DNA from: Kaistia geumhonensis | GTDB lineage: Bacteria > Pseudomonadota > Alphaproteobacteria > Rhizobiales > Kaistiaceae | Direction: 5' to 3' | NCBI RefSeq assembly: GCF_030815145.1 | Contig: NZ_JAUSWJ010000001.1 | Coordinates: 434,001-498,000, forward strand | Length of the DNA stretch: 64,000 nucleotides | In this document: positions 18,416 through 27,241 of the stretch, piece by piece | Position numbering within the stretch: the first letter of the stretch is position 1 | How the letters are laid out: every line of letters begins with the position of its first letter | The notes under the pieces: model-generated | What the model was told of the DNA's origin: nothing | What the model saw: only the letters and a program-made list of their open reading frames with translations | Databases searched by the model: none | Made by a program: the position numbers and the translations under genes

Positions 18416-19528
18416 ATGGCCCTCATCACCTATCTGACGCGCATCGAGTTCGACGAGGGCGCGGTCGCCCGGCTGCCTGCGATCCTCGACGGCCTCAAGG
18501 TCTCGCGGCCGCTGATCGTCACCGATCGCGGCCTCGTGGCGACGGGTCTGGTGGACAGGGTGGTCGGCCTCTTCGCCAACCGTCCGGCCATCTTCTCGGA
18601 AACGCCGGCCAACCCGACCGAGGAGGCGGTGATCGCTGCGCTCGCCGCCTATCGCGCGGGGAATTGCGACGGCATCGTCGCGGTCGGCGGCGGCTCCTCC
18701 ATCGACCTCGCCAAGGCGGTGCGCCTCCTGACCGGCCATCAAGGGCCACTCGCGCAATACACGGCCGTCGAGGGCGGCGCAGCGCGCATCCATGGCAATA
18801 TCTGCCCGCTCGTCGCCGTGCCGACCACCTCGGGCACCGGCTCGGAAGTCGGCCGGGCGGCGGTGATCATCACCAAGGAAGGCCGCAAGCTGGGCATCAT
18901 CAGCCCCCATATGCTGCCCTCGGTGGCGCTCTGCGATCCGGAGCTCACGCATGGCCTGCCGCCCGGCCTCACCGCCGCGACCGGCATGGACGCGATTTCG
19001 CACTGTCTCGAGACCTATATGGCTCCGGCCGTGAATCCGCCGGCCGACGCCATCGCGATCGACGGGCTGAAGCGCGGCTTCGGCGCCATCCGCACGGCGG
19101 TGGCGAACGGCAGCGACCGCAAGGCGCGCTGGGAGATGATGATGTGCGCCCTCGAAGGCGCCATGGCCTTCCAGAAGGGTCTCGGCGCGGTGCATGCCCT
19201 CACCCACCCGCTCGGCGCCATCCGCGAGCTCAACCTGCATCACGGCACGCTCAACGCCGTGCTGATGCCGGCCGTGCTCGCGTTCAATCGCCCGGTGATC
19301 GGCGAGAAGTGGGACGGGCTCAGCGAGATCCTCGGCGGCGAGCCCGATACGGTGATCAAGGAACTGTCGGCGGCAATCGGTCTTCCGTCGGGGCTTTCGG
19401 CAATGGGGGTGACCGAGGCTATGATGGAGCAGGTGTCGGGCGAGGCCCTCAAGGACCATTGCCACGCCACCAATCCACGCCTCGCGACCCGCGAGGACTA
19501 TCTCGACCTGCTGCACCGCTCCCGCTGA
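18416..19528 (+). CDS. Iron-containing alcohol dehydrogenase
   Basis: A 370-residue group III alcohol dehydrogenase. GGGSSIDLAKAV (91-102) binds the nucleotide, and PTTSGTGSEVGRAAVI is the central signature. The metal ligands come from the Asp in LPPGLTAATGMDAISHCLE, the His there and the His residues of HALTHPLGA and HHGTLNAV. Members reduce or oxidise alcohols, lactaldehyde, 4-hydroxybutyrate or maleylacetate. The start at 18416 follows GAGG closely; an upstream ATG at 18353 is rejected as lacking a ribosome-binding site. It heads a plus-strand group with an AKR and a lactonase-like protein, suggesting sugar or aldehyde breakdown. Confidence 0.92.
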   Translation: MALITYLTRIEFDEGAVARLPAILDGLKVSRPLIVTDRGLVATGLVDRVVGLFANRPAIFSETPANPTEEAVIAALAAYRAGNCDGIVAVGGGSSIDLAKAVRLLTGHQGPLAQYTAVEGGAARIHGNICPLVAVPTTSGTGSEVGRAAVIITKEGRKLGIISPHMLPSVALCDPELTHGLPPGLTAATGMDAISHCLETYMAPAVNPPADAIAIDGLKRGFGAIRTAVANGSDRKARWEMMMCALEGAMAFQKGLGAVHALTHPLGAIRELNLHHGTLNAVLMPAVLAFNRPVIGEKWDGLSEILGGEPDTVIKELSAAIGLPSGLSAMGVTEAMMEQVSGEALKDHCHATNPRLATREDYLDLLHRSR

Positions 19529-19583
19529 CGCACGGCCCGGCCGGCGCGCGGCGACGCGGACCAATGACTTTGGGAGGATGAAC

Positions 19584-20615
19584 ATGCGCGCTTCCGATAA
19601 GAGGCGACTGAAGAGGTCCGGCATCGATCTGACGGTGCTCGGCCTCGGCACCGCGCCGCTCGGCGGCCTCTACGCCCCGGTTCCCACGGCCGATGCGCGC
19701 GGCGCGATCGCCGCCGCCTGGGACCGCGGCATCCGCTATTTCGACACCGCGCCGATGTACGGCCTCGGCCGCTGCGAACACCTCGCCGGCGAATTCCTGC
19801 GCGACCAGGATGCGGACAGCTTCCGCATCAGCACCAAGGTCGGGAGGCTGATGAGCTTCGATCGGCCCGGTCGCACGCTGCCACCGGAGCCGCCGAAGAA
19901 CGAGTTCGATTCCGGCTGGCACAACGGCCTGCCCTTCCGCGAGGTGTTCGACTACACCTATGACGCGATCCTGCGGTCCTATGACGACAGCCGCCAGCGG
20001 ACCGGCCTCGGCCGGCTCGACATCCTCTTCGTGCACGATATCGGCCGGGTCACCCATGGCGAGCGGCACGATCACCACTGGGGCCAGCTCACGACCGGCG
20101 GCGGCTTCCGCGCACTCACGGAGCTGAAGGCGGCGGGGCTCATCGCCGGCTTCGGCCTCGGCGTGAACGAATGGGAAGTCATCCGCGACGCGATGCAGGA
20201 GGCCGATCTCGACGTCTCGATGCTCGCCGGCCGCTTCTCGCTGCTCGACGATTCCTCGGTCGAGACCTTCCTGCCGCTCGCCCGCGAGCGCGAGATGGAT
20301 CTCGTGATCGCCGGCGTGTTCAACTCGGGCATCCTCGCCTCCACGTCCGGCCGCAAGAAGTTCAACTATGTCGATGCCCCGGCCGAGGTGATCGCCAAGG
20401 CGGAGAAGCTCGGCGAGGTCTGCGCCCGCTTCGGCGTGCCGCTGCCGGCCGCTGCCGTGCAGTATCCGCTGCGCCATCCGGCGGCGACGGTGGTGGCGGT
20501 CGGCGCCAAGACGGCGGCGCAGATCAACACGACAGTCGACTGGTTCGAGACGCCGATCCCGGACGAGCTCTGGGCCGCGCTCGAAGCCGAGGGCCTGATC
20601 CCGCGATTTGCCTGA
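19584..20615 (+). CDS. Aldo/keto reductase, L-fucose/D-threo-aldose 1-dehydrogenase-like
   Basis: A 343-residue AKR with tetrad Asp54, Tyr59, Lys85 and His151, and the family-typical long loop after Lys85 (through FDSGWHNGLPFREVFDYTYD). It is a paralogue of the protein at 3146. Enzymes of this type oxidise aldoses to aldonolactones, and the next gene encodes a lactonase-like amidohydrolase, which supports that reaction here. GGGAGG ends at 19577, so the ATG at 19584 (6-base spacing) fits better than the ATG at 19578, which abuts the Shine-Dalgarno sequence. No sugar dehydratase or aldolase follows, so the pathway is incomplete in this window. Confidence 0.9.
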   Translation: MRASDKRRLKRSGIDLTVLGLGTAPLGGLYAPVPTADARGAIAAAWDRGIRYFDTAPMYGLGRCEHLAGEFLRDQDADSFRISTKVGRLMSFDRPGRTLPPEPPKNEFDSGWHNGLPFREVFDYTYDAILRSYDDSRQRTGLGRLDILFVHDIGRVTHGERHDHHWGQLTTGGGFRALTELKAAGLIAGFGLGVNEWEVIRDAMQEADLDVSMLAGRFSLLDDSSVETFLPLAREREMDLVIAGVFNSGILASTSGRKKFNYVDAPAEVIAKAEKLGEVCARFGVPLPAAAVQYPLRHPAATVVAVGAKTAAQINTTVDWFETPIPDELWAALEAEGLIPRFA

Positions 20616-20652
20616 TCCGGCGGCTCGCTCACGTCGCCAGCACAGAGGCACC

Positions 20653-21486
20653 ATGCTCGACAGTCACCAGCACTTCTGGAAAGTCTCTCGCGGCGACTAT
20701 CGGTGGATGGGCGCGCATGTCGCGCCCCTCCTGCGCGATTTCGGGCCGGGCGACCTGGCGCCGATCCTCTCCCGCAACGGCGTCTACCGGACGATCCTCG
20801 TCCAGGCGGCCGAGACCGAGGCGGAAACGGATTTCCTGCTCGAGCTCGCCGCGACGACGGACTATGTCGCGGGCGTCGTGGGCTGGCTCGACCTCGATGC
20901 CGCCGACTTCCCGGAGAAGCTCGCGCGCTACCGGGCCAATCCGGCCTTTGTCGGCCTGCGGCCGATGCTGCAATGCCAGGAGGACGACGCGTTCATCCTG
21001 CGTCCGCGCGTGCTGGAGCATCTCCAGCTCGTCGCCGACGAGGGCGTCGCCTTCGACATCCTCTCCTTCACGCGACACCTGCCGCATGTGCTCAGGGCGC
21101 TCGACCGTGTGCCGTCGCTGAAGGCCGTGGTCGACCATCTCTCGAAACCGGAGATCGCCGCGGGGACGCTCGACCCCTGGCGTGACCTGATCGAGGAAGT
21201 CGCCGGCTTCCCCAATGTCCATTGCAAGATCTCGGGCATGGTCACCGAAGCCTCGGCCAACTGGTCGGTCGACGACTTCCGGCCCTATGTCGACCATGTC
21301 TTCGCGTGCTTCGGCGAGGACCGGCTGATGTTCGGCAGCAACTGGCCGGTCGCGACGCTCGCCGGCAGCTACGAGCAGGTGCTGAACCTCTCGCGCACGC
21401 TGGTCGGCCCCTATGTCGGCCGCGACGGCGCCGCCAAGATCTTCGAGCACAACGCCGCCCGCTTCTACAGCGTCCCGGTCAACTGA
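20653..21486 (+). CDS. Amidohydrolase family protein, L-fucono-1,5-lactonase-like
   Basis: A 277-residue TIM-barrel hydrolase. DSHQHFW near the N-terminus is the hallmark of the COG3618 group (fuconolactonase, rhamnonolactonase, sulfomuconolactone hydrolase); VVDHLSKP, CKISGMV and MFGSNWPV supply the later barrel motifs with the active-site His and Asp. GAGG lies 5 bases before ATG 20653. Together with the preceding AKR it would convert an aldose to its lactone and then to the aldonate. It has no signal peptide, so it is cytoplasmic. Confidence 0.9.
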   Translation: MLDSHQHFWKVSRGDYRWMGAHVAPLLRDFGPGDLAPILSRNGVYRTILVQAAETEAETDFLLELAATTDYVAGVVGWLDLDAADFPEKLARYRANPAFVGLRPMLQCQEDDAFILRPRVLEHLQLVADEGVAFDILSFTRHLPHVLRALDRVPSLKAVVDHLSKPEIAAGTLDPWRDLIEEVAGFPNVHCKISGMVTEASANWSVDDFRPYVDHVFACFGEDRLMFGSNWPVATLAGSYEQVLNLSRTLVGPYVGRDGAAKIFEHNAARFYSVPVN

Positions 21487-21558
21487 GCCTGCTGGTTCCG
21501 TCGGCTCCGACAAGCTGGTAAAGCGCAACGGGTACGACCGCGACAGGAGTCGTCCCGC

Positions 21559-22374
21559 ATGTCCGAGGTTCTCCCCAAGGCCGAAGCCGAGATCGAAGCG
21601 CGGGCCGCGGCCGCTCCGTTGGGCGCGCCGCTCATCGTCTTTCTCCGCCAGCAGCTCGCGCGGCGCGCCGGCGGCGTCCTCTACCGCGAACTGGCCCATG
21701 CGCTGCGGCAGGCGGTGACCGAGGACATCCTCTCGGCCGGCGACGTCCTTCCAGGCGAGCGCGATCTCGCCGAGGCGATCGACATCTCTCGTACCTCGGT
21801 GCGCAACGCGATCGAGAGCCTGGTCAATGACGGCGTACTCATCCGCCGCCACGGCGCCCGAACCGCCGTCGCCGACCGGGTCGAGAAGCCGCTCTCCGCC
21901 CTCACCTCCTTTTCCGAGGACATGCGCTCGCGCGGCATCGAGCCGGGCATGATCTGGATTTCCAAGGAAGTGGCGACCGCCTCGCCGGCCGAGATCATGG
22001 CGCTCGACCTCTCGGTCGGCGCGCGGGTCTGCCGCTTGAAGCGGCTGCGCACAGGCGACGGCAAGCCGATGGCGATCGAACATGCAGTCGTTCCCGCCGA
22101 TATCCTCCCCGATCCCGAGGCGGTGCAGGGCTCGCTCTACGAGGTGCTGACCAAGCTCGACCGCCGGCCCGTCCGCGCGCTCCAGCGCCTGCGGGCCGCC
22201 ATCGCCAGTCCCGAGGACAGCACCCTCCTCCATCTCGATCCCGGCGCTCCGCTCCTCGTCGCCGAGCGGCGCTGCTTCACGCGCGACGGCGCCCCCATCG
22301 AGTTCACGCGCACCCTCTATTGCGGCACACGCTACGACTTCCTCGTCGAGCTGCGCGCGCAGGACAGCGAATGA
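21559..22374 (+). CDS. GntR family regulator, HutC/UTRA type
   Basis: A 271-residue regulator. The winged helix occupies about residues 37-105 (GERDLAEAIDISRTSVRNAIESLVNDGVLIRR), and a UTRA ligand-binding domain fills residues 120-268, including the RLKRLRTGDGKPMAIEHAVVP core. UTRA regulators commonly sense phosphorylated sugars or amino sugars. It stands directly before the NanE-NanK gene with 112 bases between, so it is the likely local repressor of the amino-sugar cluster, responding perhaps to a ManNAc or GlcNAc phosphate. That link is inference from position. Confidence 0.9.
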   Translation: MSEVLPKAEAEIEARAAAAPLGAPLIVFLRQQLARRAGGVLYRELAHALRQAVTEDILSAGDVLPGERDLAEAIDISRTSVRNAIESLVNDGVLIRRHGARTAVADRVEKPLSALTSFSEDMRSRGIEPGMIWISKEVATASPAEIMALDLSVGARVCRLKRLRTGDGKPMAIEHAVVPADILPDPEAVQGSLYEVLTKLDRRPVRALQRLRAAIASPEDSTLLHLDPGAPLLVAERRCFTRDGAPIEFTRTLYCGTRYDFLVELRAQDSE

Positions 22375-22396
22375 TACCTGTGGAATACCAGATGGA
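22373..22396 (+). promoter_or_regulatory. Candidate GntR/UTRA operator before the nanE-nanK gene
   Basis: ATACC occurs twice 11 bases apart (22374-22378 and 22385-22389), around TGGAATACCA (22381-22390), which resembles the TGGTATACCA-type core of some HutC-family sites. It lies just after the regulator stop and before the fusion gene. Evidence is weak and comes from the pattern only. Confidence 0.25.
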
Positions 22397-22486
22397 CCGT
22401 TCTAGCGATTTTTGAAGACACTGGTTGCTGACTGGTTCTTTCCTCGCTAGGCTGCTCGGCAGATTGTTCATGCTGAGAGCCCCTTC

Positions 22487-24025
22487 GTGCACGCTCTTCT
22501 CCGGCGCTTCGCCTCCTCGCTCGTCGTCTCCTGCCAGCCGGTCCCCGGCGGGCCGCTCGATCACCCCGAAAGCGTGGTCGGCTTCGCGCTCGCGGCGCTG
22601 GCGAGCGGCGCGAGGGGCCTGCGCATCGAGGGCGTCGCCAATCTCACGGCCGTGCGCGCCGCGACCGATGCGCCGATCATCGGCCTCATCAAGCGCGACA
22701 TGGACACCTCGCCGGTCCGCATCACGCCGCTGATCGAGGATATCGACGCGCTTGCGGACGCCGGCGCCGACATCATCGCCTTCGACGGCACAGACCGGGT
22801 CCGTCCGGTCGACGCGGCAACGCTCTGCGCACGGGTGCATGCCCGTGGTCGCCTGGCGATGGCCGACATCTCGACCCTCGCCGAGGCCGAGGCCGCCATC
22901 GCCTATGGCGCCGACATCGTCGGCACCACGATGTCGGGCTATACCGGCGGACCGGAGCCGACCGAGCCCGATTTCGCGTTGCTCGCCGCCTGCGTTCGGC
23001 TCGGCCATCCCGTCATCGCAGAGGGCCGCATCCGCATCCCGGACCAGGCGGCCGAGGCGATCCGGCTCGGCGCGCACGGCGTCGTCGTCGGATCGGCGAT
23101 CACGCGGCCGGAGCACATCACGAGCTGGTTCGCCGAGGCGATCGAGACCGTGCGCTCGGCGCGCGGCGGCAGGCCCACGCTCGCCTTCGATATCGGTGGG
23201 ACCAAGATGCTGGTCGCGCTCGTCGAGGGCGACCGCGTGCTGGCAACGCGCGAGGAGCCGACGCCGCGCGCCGCCGATGCCGAGGCTTGGTGCGACCGCG
23301 TGGCGGCGCTGGCCGAGGCGTTCAAGGGCGATTTCGACGCCGCCGGCGGCTGCGTTACCGGCGTCGTGCAGAACGGCCTCTGGACCGCGCTCAACCCCGA
23401 GACCTTGCCCATCCCGCCGGGCTTTGCGCTCGGCGAGGGTCTGGCGCGCCGGCTCGGCGTCGAGGTCACGCTCTATAACGACGCGCAGGCCGCGGCCTGG
23501 GGCGAATACCGGTTCGGAGCCGGCGCCGGGGCCGATCTCGTCTTTCTCACGGTCTCCACCGGCATCGGCGGCGGCGTCGTGCTGGATGGAAGGCTGCGGA
23601 CCGGAAAATCCGGCATCGCGGGAAGCGCGGGGCTGACGCGGCTCATCGGCCCGACAGGCCGCGGCGCCCTCCTCGAAAGCGCGGCCAGCGGCCCGGCCTT
23701 CGCCGCCGGAGCAACGGAAGCGGGGATCGGCGGCGACGCCATCGCCGTCTTTGCCGCCGCGGAGGCCGGCGATCCGCGCGCTGACGAGATCATCGACCGT
23801 TCGGCGGCGCTCGTCGCGGCGGCGATCGAGAACATGAACTGGCTGTTCGACCCGGACGTCTTCGTCCTCGGCGGCGGCATCGGCCTCGCGAAGGGCTATC
23901 GCGAGCGCATCGAACACCGGCTGGCGGAGCTTCCGCCGTTGGCGAGACCCGTGCTCCGCGCCGCGGCGCTCGGGAAACACGCTGGCGTGATCGGCGCGGC
24001 CGATCTCGCCCGTCACAAATCATAA
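22487..24025 (+). CDS. nanE-nanK: Fused N-acetylmannosamine-6-phosphate 2-epimerase / ROK-family N-acetylmannosamine kinase
   Basis: A 512-residue bifunctional protein. Residues 1-225 are NanE: SCQPVPGGPLD, IEGVANL, GLIKRDMDTSPVRITP with catalytic Lys69, ADISTLAEAEAAIAYGADIVGTT and the VIAEGR glutamate at 179. Residues 231-512 are a ROK kinase, with the phosphate loop FDIGGTK at 234-240 and TGIGGGVVL later. The kinase would phosphorylate ManNAc and the epimerase convert ManNAc-6-P to GlcNAc-6-P. The usual ROK zinc motif (CxCGxxGC) is absent: the matching stretch GPTGRGALLES has no cysteine. The only start is GTG 22487, with GAGAG 7 bases upstream. No sialate lyase gene is nearby. Confidence 0.92.
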   Translation: MHALLRRFASSLVVSCQPVPGGPLDHPESVVGFALAALASGARGLRIEGVANLTAVRAATDAPIIGLIKRDMDTSPVRITPLIEDIDALADAGADIIAFDGTDRVRPVDAATLCARVHARGRLAMADISTLAEAEAAIAYGADIVGTTMSGYTGGPEPTEPDFALLAACVRLGHPVIAEGRIRIPDQAAEAIRLGAHGVVVGSAITRPEHITSWFAEAIETVRSARGGRPTLAFDIGGTKMLVALVEGDRVLATREEPTPRAADAEAWCDRVAALAEAFKGDFDAAGGCVTGVVQNGLWTALNPETLPIPPGFALGEGLARRLGVEVTLYNDAQAAAWGEYRFGAGAGADLVFLTVSTGIGGGVVLDGRLRTGKSGIAGSAGLTRLIGPTGRGALLESAASGPAFAAGATEAGIGGDAIAVFAAAEAGDPRADEIIDRSAALVAAAIENMNWLFDPDVFVLGGGIGLAKGYRERIEHRLAELPPLARPVLRAAALGKHAGVIGAADLARHKS

Positions 24026-24042
24026 TCCAGGGGAAGCATGTG

Positions 24043-25362
24043 ATGACGCGACTGAAGGTACTTCTCGCAGGGGCGGCGATGCTCGCCGCCATGGGCCTTT
24101 CCGCCGCCAAGGCGGAAGTGACCGTTCTCGGCTGGCCGGGCGGCCCGGAGGAAGCGGGCCTCCGCAAGGTGGCCGAAGCCTACAACGCCAAGGCGTCCGA
24201 CGCCGACAAGGTCAAGCTGATCTTCTTCAACCGCGACGGCTTCTTCGACAAGCTCGCCGCCGACCTCGCCGCCGGCACCACCGAATTCGACGTCAACCTG
24301 CTCGCGACCTATGCGCTCGGCCGCTACGCTCCGTTCATGGAGCCGATCACGCTGCCGGCCGCCGCGAAGGAGACCTTCCCCGAGAAGGTGCTCGCGACCA
24401 TGCAGTATGACGGCAAGCAGTACGGCATCCCGACCGACCTCTCGCTGCACTTCATGTATTATCGCAGCGACCTGATCGAGAAGCTCCTGTCGGATGCCGA
24501 CTGGAAGAAGACCTATGGCGAGATTTCCGAGAAGCATCTCGGCAAGAAGCTCGAGCCGAAGGATCCCGACCAGTGGACCTGGGAGGACTGGATGGCGACC
24601 GCCCTCTTCTTCACCAAGTCCATCAACAAGGACAGCCCGACCCGCTACGGCTCGGTGCTGCAGATGAAGAACCTCCTCTTCAACATGATGGTCTGGCATT
24701 CGGCGGCGCGGGCACAGGGTGGCGACTGGATGGACGCCTCCGGCGCCGTGACGGTCGACAGCCCGGCCTTCCGCACCGCGCTCGAGATGTACAAGACACT
24801 CTATGACGACGGCGCCACGCCGAAGGACTCGACCAGCTACGAGTATGCCGAGGCCAATGCCGCCTTCGGTTCGGGCCAGGCCGCGACCATGCTGCAGTGG
24901 AATGCCGCGTTTGCCGACCTCGACAGCAAGGAGAAGACGCCGGCCGTCGCGGGCAAGATCGGTACCGTCGCTCCGCCGACCGGCCCGGCCGGCCGCTTCA
25001 CGCATATCCACGGCCTCGGTCTCGGCATCAACAAGGCCTCGACCCACAAGGAAGGCGCGGTGAAGTTCCTCGACTGGCTGGCGACTCCCGAGGCGATGAC
25101 GATCTATGCCAAGGCGGGCGGCTCGCCGGCCCTGACCGACGCGGTCGTCGCGAACATCGTCGCCGAGCGCCCGGATCTCAAGAAGCTCGGCGAGTTCGCC
25201 GGCTCCTACGGCTTCGTCATGAATGGTGGCACGGCGGCCAAGGCGCTGCAGGTCTACGAACTGCAGGCCAAGGAGTTCACCGCCTACTGGTCGGGCGAGA
25301 AGACGCTCGACGAGGCGCTGGCTGCGACCAAGAGCGGCATGGCTGAGCTGCTGAAGCAGTAA
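24043..25362 (+). CDS. ABC transporter sugar-binding protein (family 1 solute-binding protein)
   Basis: A 439-residue periplasmic binding protein. A Sec signal of about 24 residues ends in SAAKAE. The mature protein shows the carbohydrate-binding family 1 fold, with FDVNLLATYALGRYAPFMEPI and the mid-protein YGIPTDLSLHFMYYRSDLIEK block. GGGGAAG precedes ATG 24043 by 6-7 bases; the GTG at 24040 is an alternative. The gene follows the NanE-NanK fusion by 17 bases and precedes two permeases, so the ligand is probably ManNAc or an oligosaccharide or glycoside containing an N-acetylated amino sugar. A hairpin after the gene may favour higher expression of this subunit. Confidence 0.9.
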   Translation: MTRLKVLLAGAAMLAAMGLSAAKAEVTVLGWPGGPEEAGLRKVAEAYNAKASDADKVKLIFFNRDGFFDKLAADLAAGTTEFDVNLLATYALGRYAPFMEPITLPAAAKETFPEKVLATMQYDGKQYGIPTDLSLHFMYYRSDLIEKLLSDADWKKTYGEISEKHLGKKLEPKDPDQWTWEDWMATALFFTKSINKDSPTRYGSVLQMKNLLFNMMVWHSAARAQGGDWMDASGAVTVDSPAFRTALEMYKTLYDDGATPKDSTSYEYAEANAAFGSGQAATMLQWNAAFADLDSKEKTPAVAGKIGTVAPPTGPAGRFTHIHGLGLGINKASTHKEGAVKFLDWLATPEAMTIYAKAGGSPALTDAVVANIVAERPDLKKLGEFAGSYGFVMNGGTAAKALQVYELQAKEFTAYWSGEKTLDEALAATKSGMAELLKQ

Positions 25363-25383
25363 GCGGCCGGCTTCGATCAATTT

Positions 25384-25413
25384 CCGGCGGCCCTGCGATT
25401 GCACGGCCGCCGG
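25384..25413 (+). terminator. Attenuator-like hairpin between binding-protein and permease genes
   Basis: CCGGCGGCC (25384-25392) and GGCCGCCGG (25405-25413) form a perfect 9-bp GC stem with a 12-base loop and no T tail. It sits in the 118-base gap after the binding-protein gene. Such hairpins usually protect the upstream message from 3' decay or partly terminate transcription. Confidence 0.6.
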
Positions 25414-25480
25414 CCCCCTTCGAGCCCCCGGACTGCGTGGGCTCCACGCAATGGCCCATGTCAATCGAGGACGCGCGCGC

Positions 25481-26350
25481 ATGGAGCGCCAGACCATCCT
25501 GCAGGGCCGGGTCCTGATCACGCCGCTCACGGCGTTCCTGATCGCCCTGCTCGGCTTTCCGCTCCTCCTCGATCTCGTCTATTCGGTGTCGCGGGTCGGG
25601 TTCGAGAATATCCGCGCGCCGGAGCTTTCGGGGCTCGGCAACTACGCCAAGGCGCTGGCCGACCCGGAGTTCTGGGCGGCCGCGTGGTTCTCGCTCCGCT
25701 TCGGCGTCATTGTGGCGTCGATCCAGGTCGTCGCCGGGCTCATGCTCGCGATCTTCCTCGCGCCGCTCTTCGCCGCCCGCCCCTGGCTCATCGCCTTCCT
25801 GATGCTGCCGATGATGGTGGCGCCGGCGCTGGTCGGCCTCATGTACCGGCTGATCCTGCACGAGTTCGTCGGCGCGGTGCCCTACTATCTGCTCGAATGG
25901 TATGGCGACTTCCCGGCCTTTCTCGGCCGGCAATGGGTGTTCACGACGCTCGTCGTCATCGAGACGCTGCAGTGGACGCCGTTCGCGCTGCTGATCCTGC
26001 ACTCGGCCTATGCGGCCATCTCGCCTGATGTACGCGAGGCGGCAGCGCTCGACGGAGCCACCGGCTTCCGGCAGCTCGTCAGCATCGATCTGCCGCTGAT
26101 GCTGCCGGCGATCGGGGTCACGGCCTTCATCCGCTTCATCGACTCGTTTCGCGTGTTCGACAACATCTACACGCTGGTCGGTTCGGGCGCCGGCGGCTCC
26201 ACGACATCGATGAGCATCTATATCTACCAGGCGTTCTTCAAGGTCGGCGACATCGGGCTGGCGGTGGCGGCGTCGATGCTGCTGCTCGCCGCCTCCTTCG
26301 TGGTGCTGTGGACCATCAACCGCCTCACCGCGCGGAGGGACCCGGCATGA
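25481..26350 (+). CDS. ABC sugar transporter permease (MalF-type)
   Basis: A 289-residue inner-membrane protein with six predicted helices. The EAA loop reads EAAALDGATGFRQLVSIDLPLMLPAI, which docks to the ATPase. GAGG upstream supports ATG 25481 over 25451. Its stop overlaps the next permease start (ATGA at 26347-26350). It forms a heterodimer with that protein. No ATP-binding subunit is encoded in the cluster, so a shared MsmX/UgpC-like ATPase elsewhere is expected. Confidence 0.92.
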   Translation: MERQTILQGRVLITPLTAFLIALLGFPLLLDLVYSVSRVGFENIRAPELSGLGNYAKALADPEFWAAAWFSLRFGVIVASIQVVAGLMLAIFLAPLFAARPWLIAFLMLPMMVAPALVGLMYRLILHEFVGAVPYYLLEWYGDFPAFLGRQWVFTTLVVIETLQWTPFALLILHSAYAAISPDVREAAALDGATGFRQLVSIDLPLMLPAIGVTAFIRFIDSFRVFDNIYTLVGSGAGGSTTSMSIYIYQAFFKVGDIGLAVAASMLLLAASFVVLWTINRLTARRDPA

Positions 26351-27195
26351 ACCCGACGCTCTCCAGCCGGCCTTTCATGAGCGCGCTGCGCTGGCTCGTC
26401 TTCGCCATCGCCGTCGTCGTGCTGAACTTTCCGGTGATCGCGACCCTCGTCACCTCGCTAAAAAGCGACGCGGAGATCTCGTCCAACGCGTCGCTGATCA
26501 TCGAGGATCCGACGCTCGACAACTACGCCGCCATCTTCGCGATGGCCGACCGGTTCGACATCCTGCACTACCTGATGAACAGCCTCGTCGCCTCGCTGAT
26601 CGGCTCGGCGCTGGCGATCGGCCTCGCCTTCCCGGCTGCCTATGCGATGGCGCGGTTCAAGACCGGGCGGAGCTGGCTGCTGCCGCTCGCGGTCAATCTC
26701 AGGGCGGTGCCGCTCATCATCTTCGCGATCCCGATCTATCTGATGTACCAGCAGGTCGGGCTTCTGGACACGCGGCTCGGCCTCGCCTTCATCTTCGCGC
26801 TGGTCAATATCCCGCTCGTCCTGGTGCTCTTCACCTCGGCCATCGCCGAGCTGCCCTTCGAAATCGAGGAAGCGGCGCGGGTGGACGGCGCAAGCACGCT
26901 GCGGCTCATCTGGCATGTCGTGCTGCCGATGTCGCTGAACGTCGTCGCGGCCTCCTCGGTGCTGGCCTTCATCTATTCGTGGAACGAGTTCCTGTTCGGC
27001 CTGATGCTGACGACGAGCCGCGCGACGCCGATCTCGGTCGGCGCCTCCTTCTTCTTCGCCGCGTCGGGCGGCGGCGTGCGCTGGGGCGTGGCGGCGGCGG
27101 TGATGATCCTGGCGACGCTTCCGCCACTGCTGCTCGGCCTGCTCATGTACCGCCAGATCGGGCGGTCGATGACGGCCGGCGCCGTCAAGGGCTGA
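26347..27195 (+). CDS. ABC sugar transporter permease (MalG-type)
   Basis: A 282-residue inner-membrane protein with about six helices and the EAA loop EIEEAARVDGASTLRLIWHVVLPMSLNVV, followed by the SWNEFLFGLML stretch typical of the MalG side of sugar importers. It starts in a 4-base overlap with the upstream permease. It completes the amino-sugar uptake unit; the cluster ends here and the next genes belong to a signalling module. Confidence 0.92.
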   Translation: MNPTLSSRPFMSALRWLVFAIAVVVLNFPVIATLVTSLKSDAEISSNASLIIEDPTLDNYAAIFAMADRFDILHYLMNSLVASLIGSALAIGLAFPAAYAMARFKTGRSWLLPLAVNLRAVPLIIFAIPIYLMYQQVGLLDTRLGLAFIFALVNIPLVLVLFTSAIAELPFEIEEAARVDGASTLRLIWHVVLPMSLNVVAASSVLAFIYSWNEFLFGLMLTTSRATPISVGASFFFAASGGGVRWGVAAAVMILATLPPLLLGLLMYRQIGRSMTAGAVKG

Positions 27196-27241
27196 GGCGC
27201 GGCAACGGCGCGCCGACGACCCACAACCCAACGGAAGCCGG

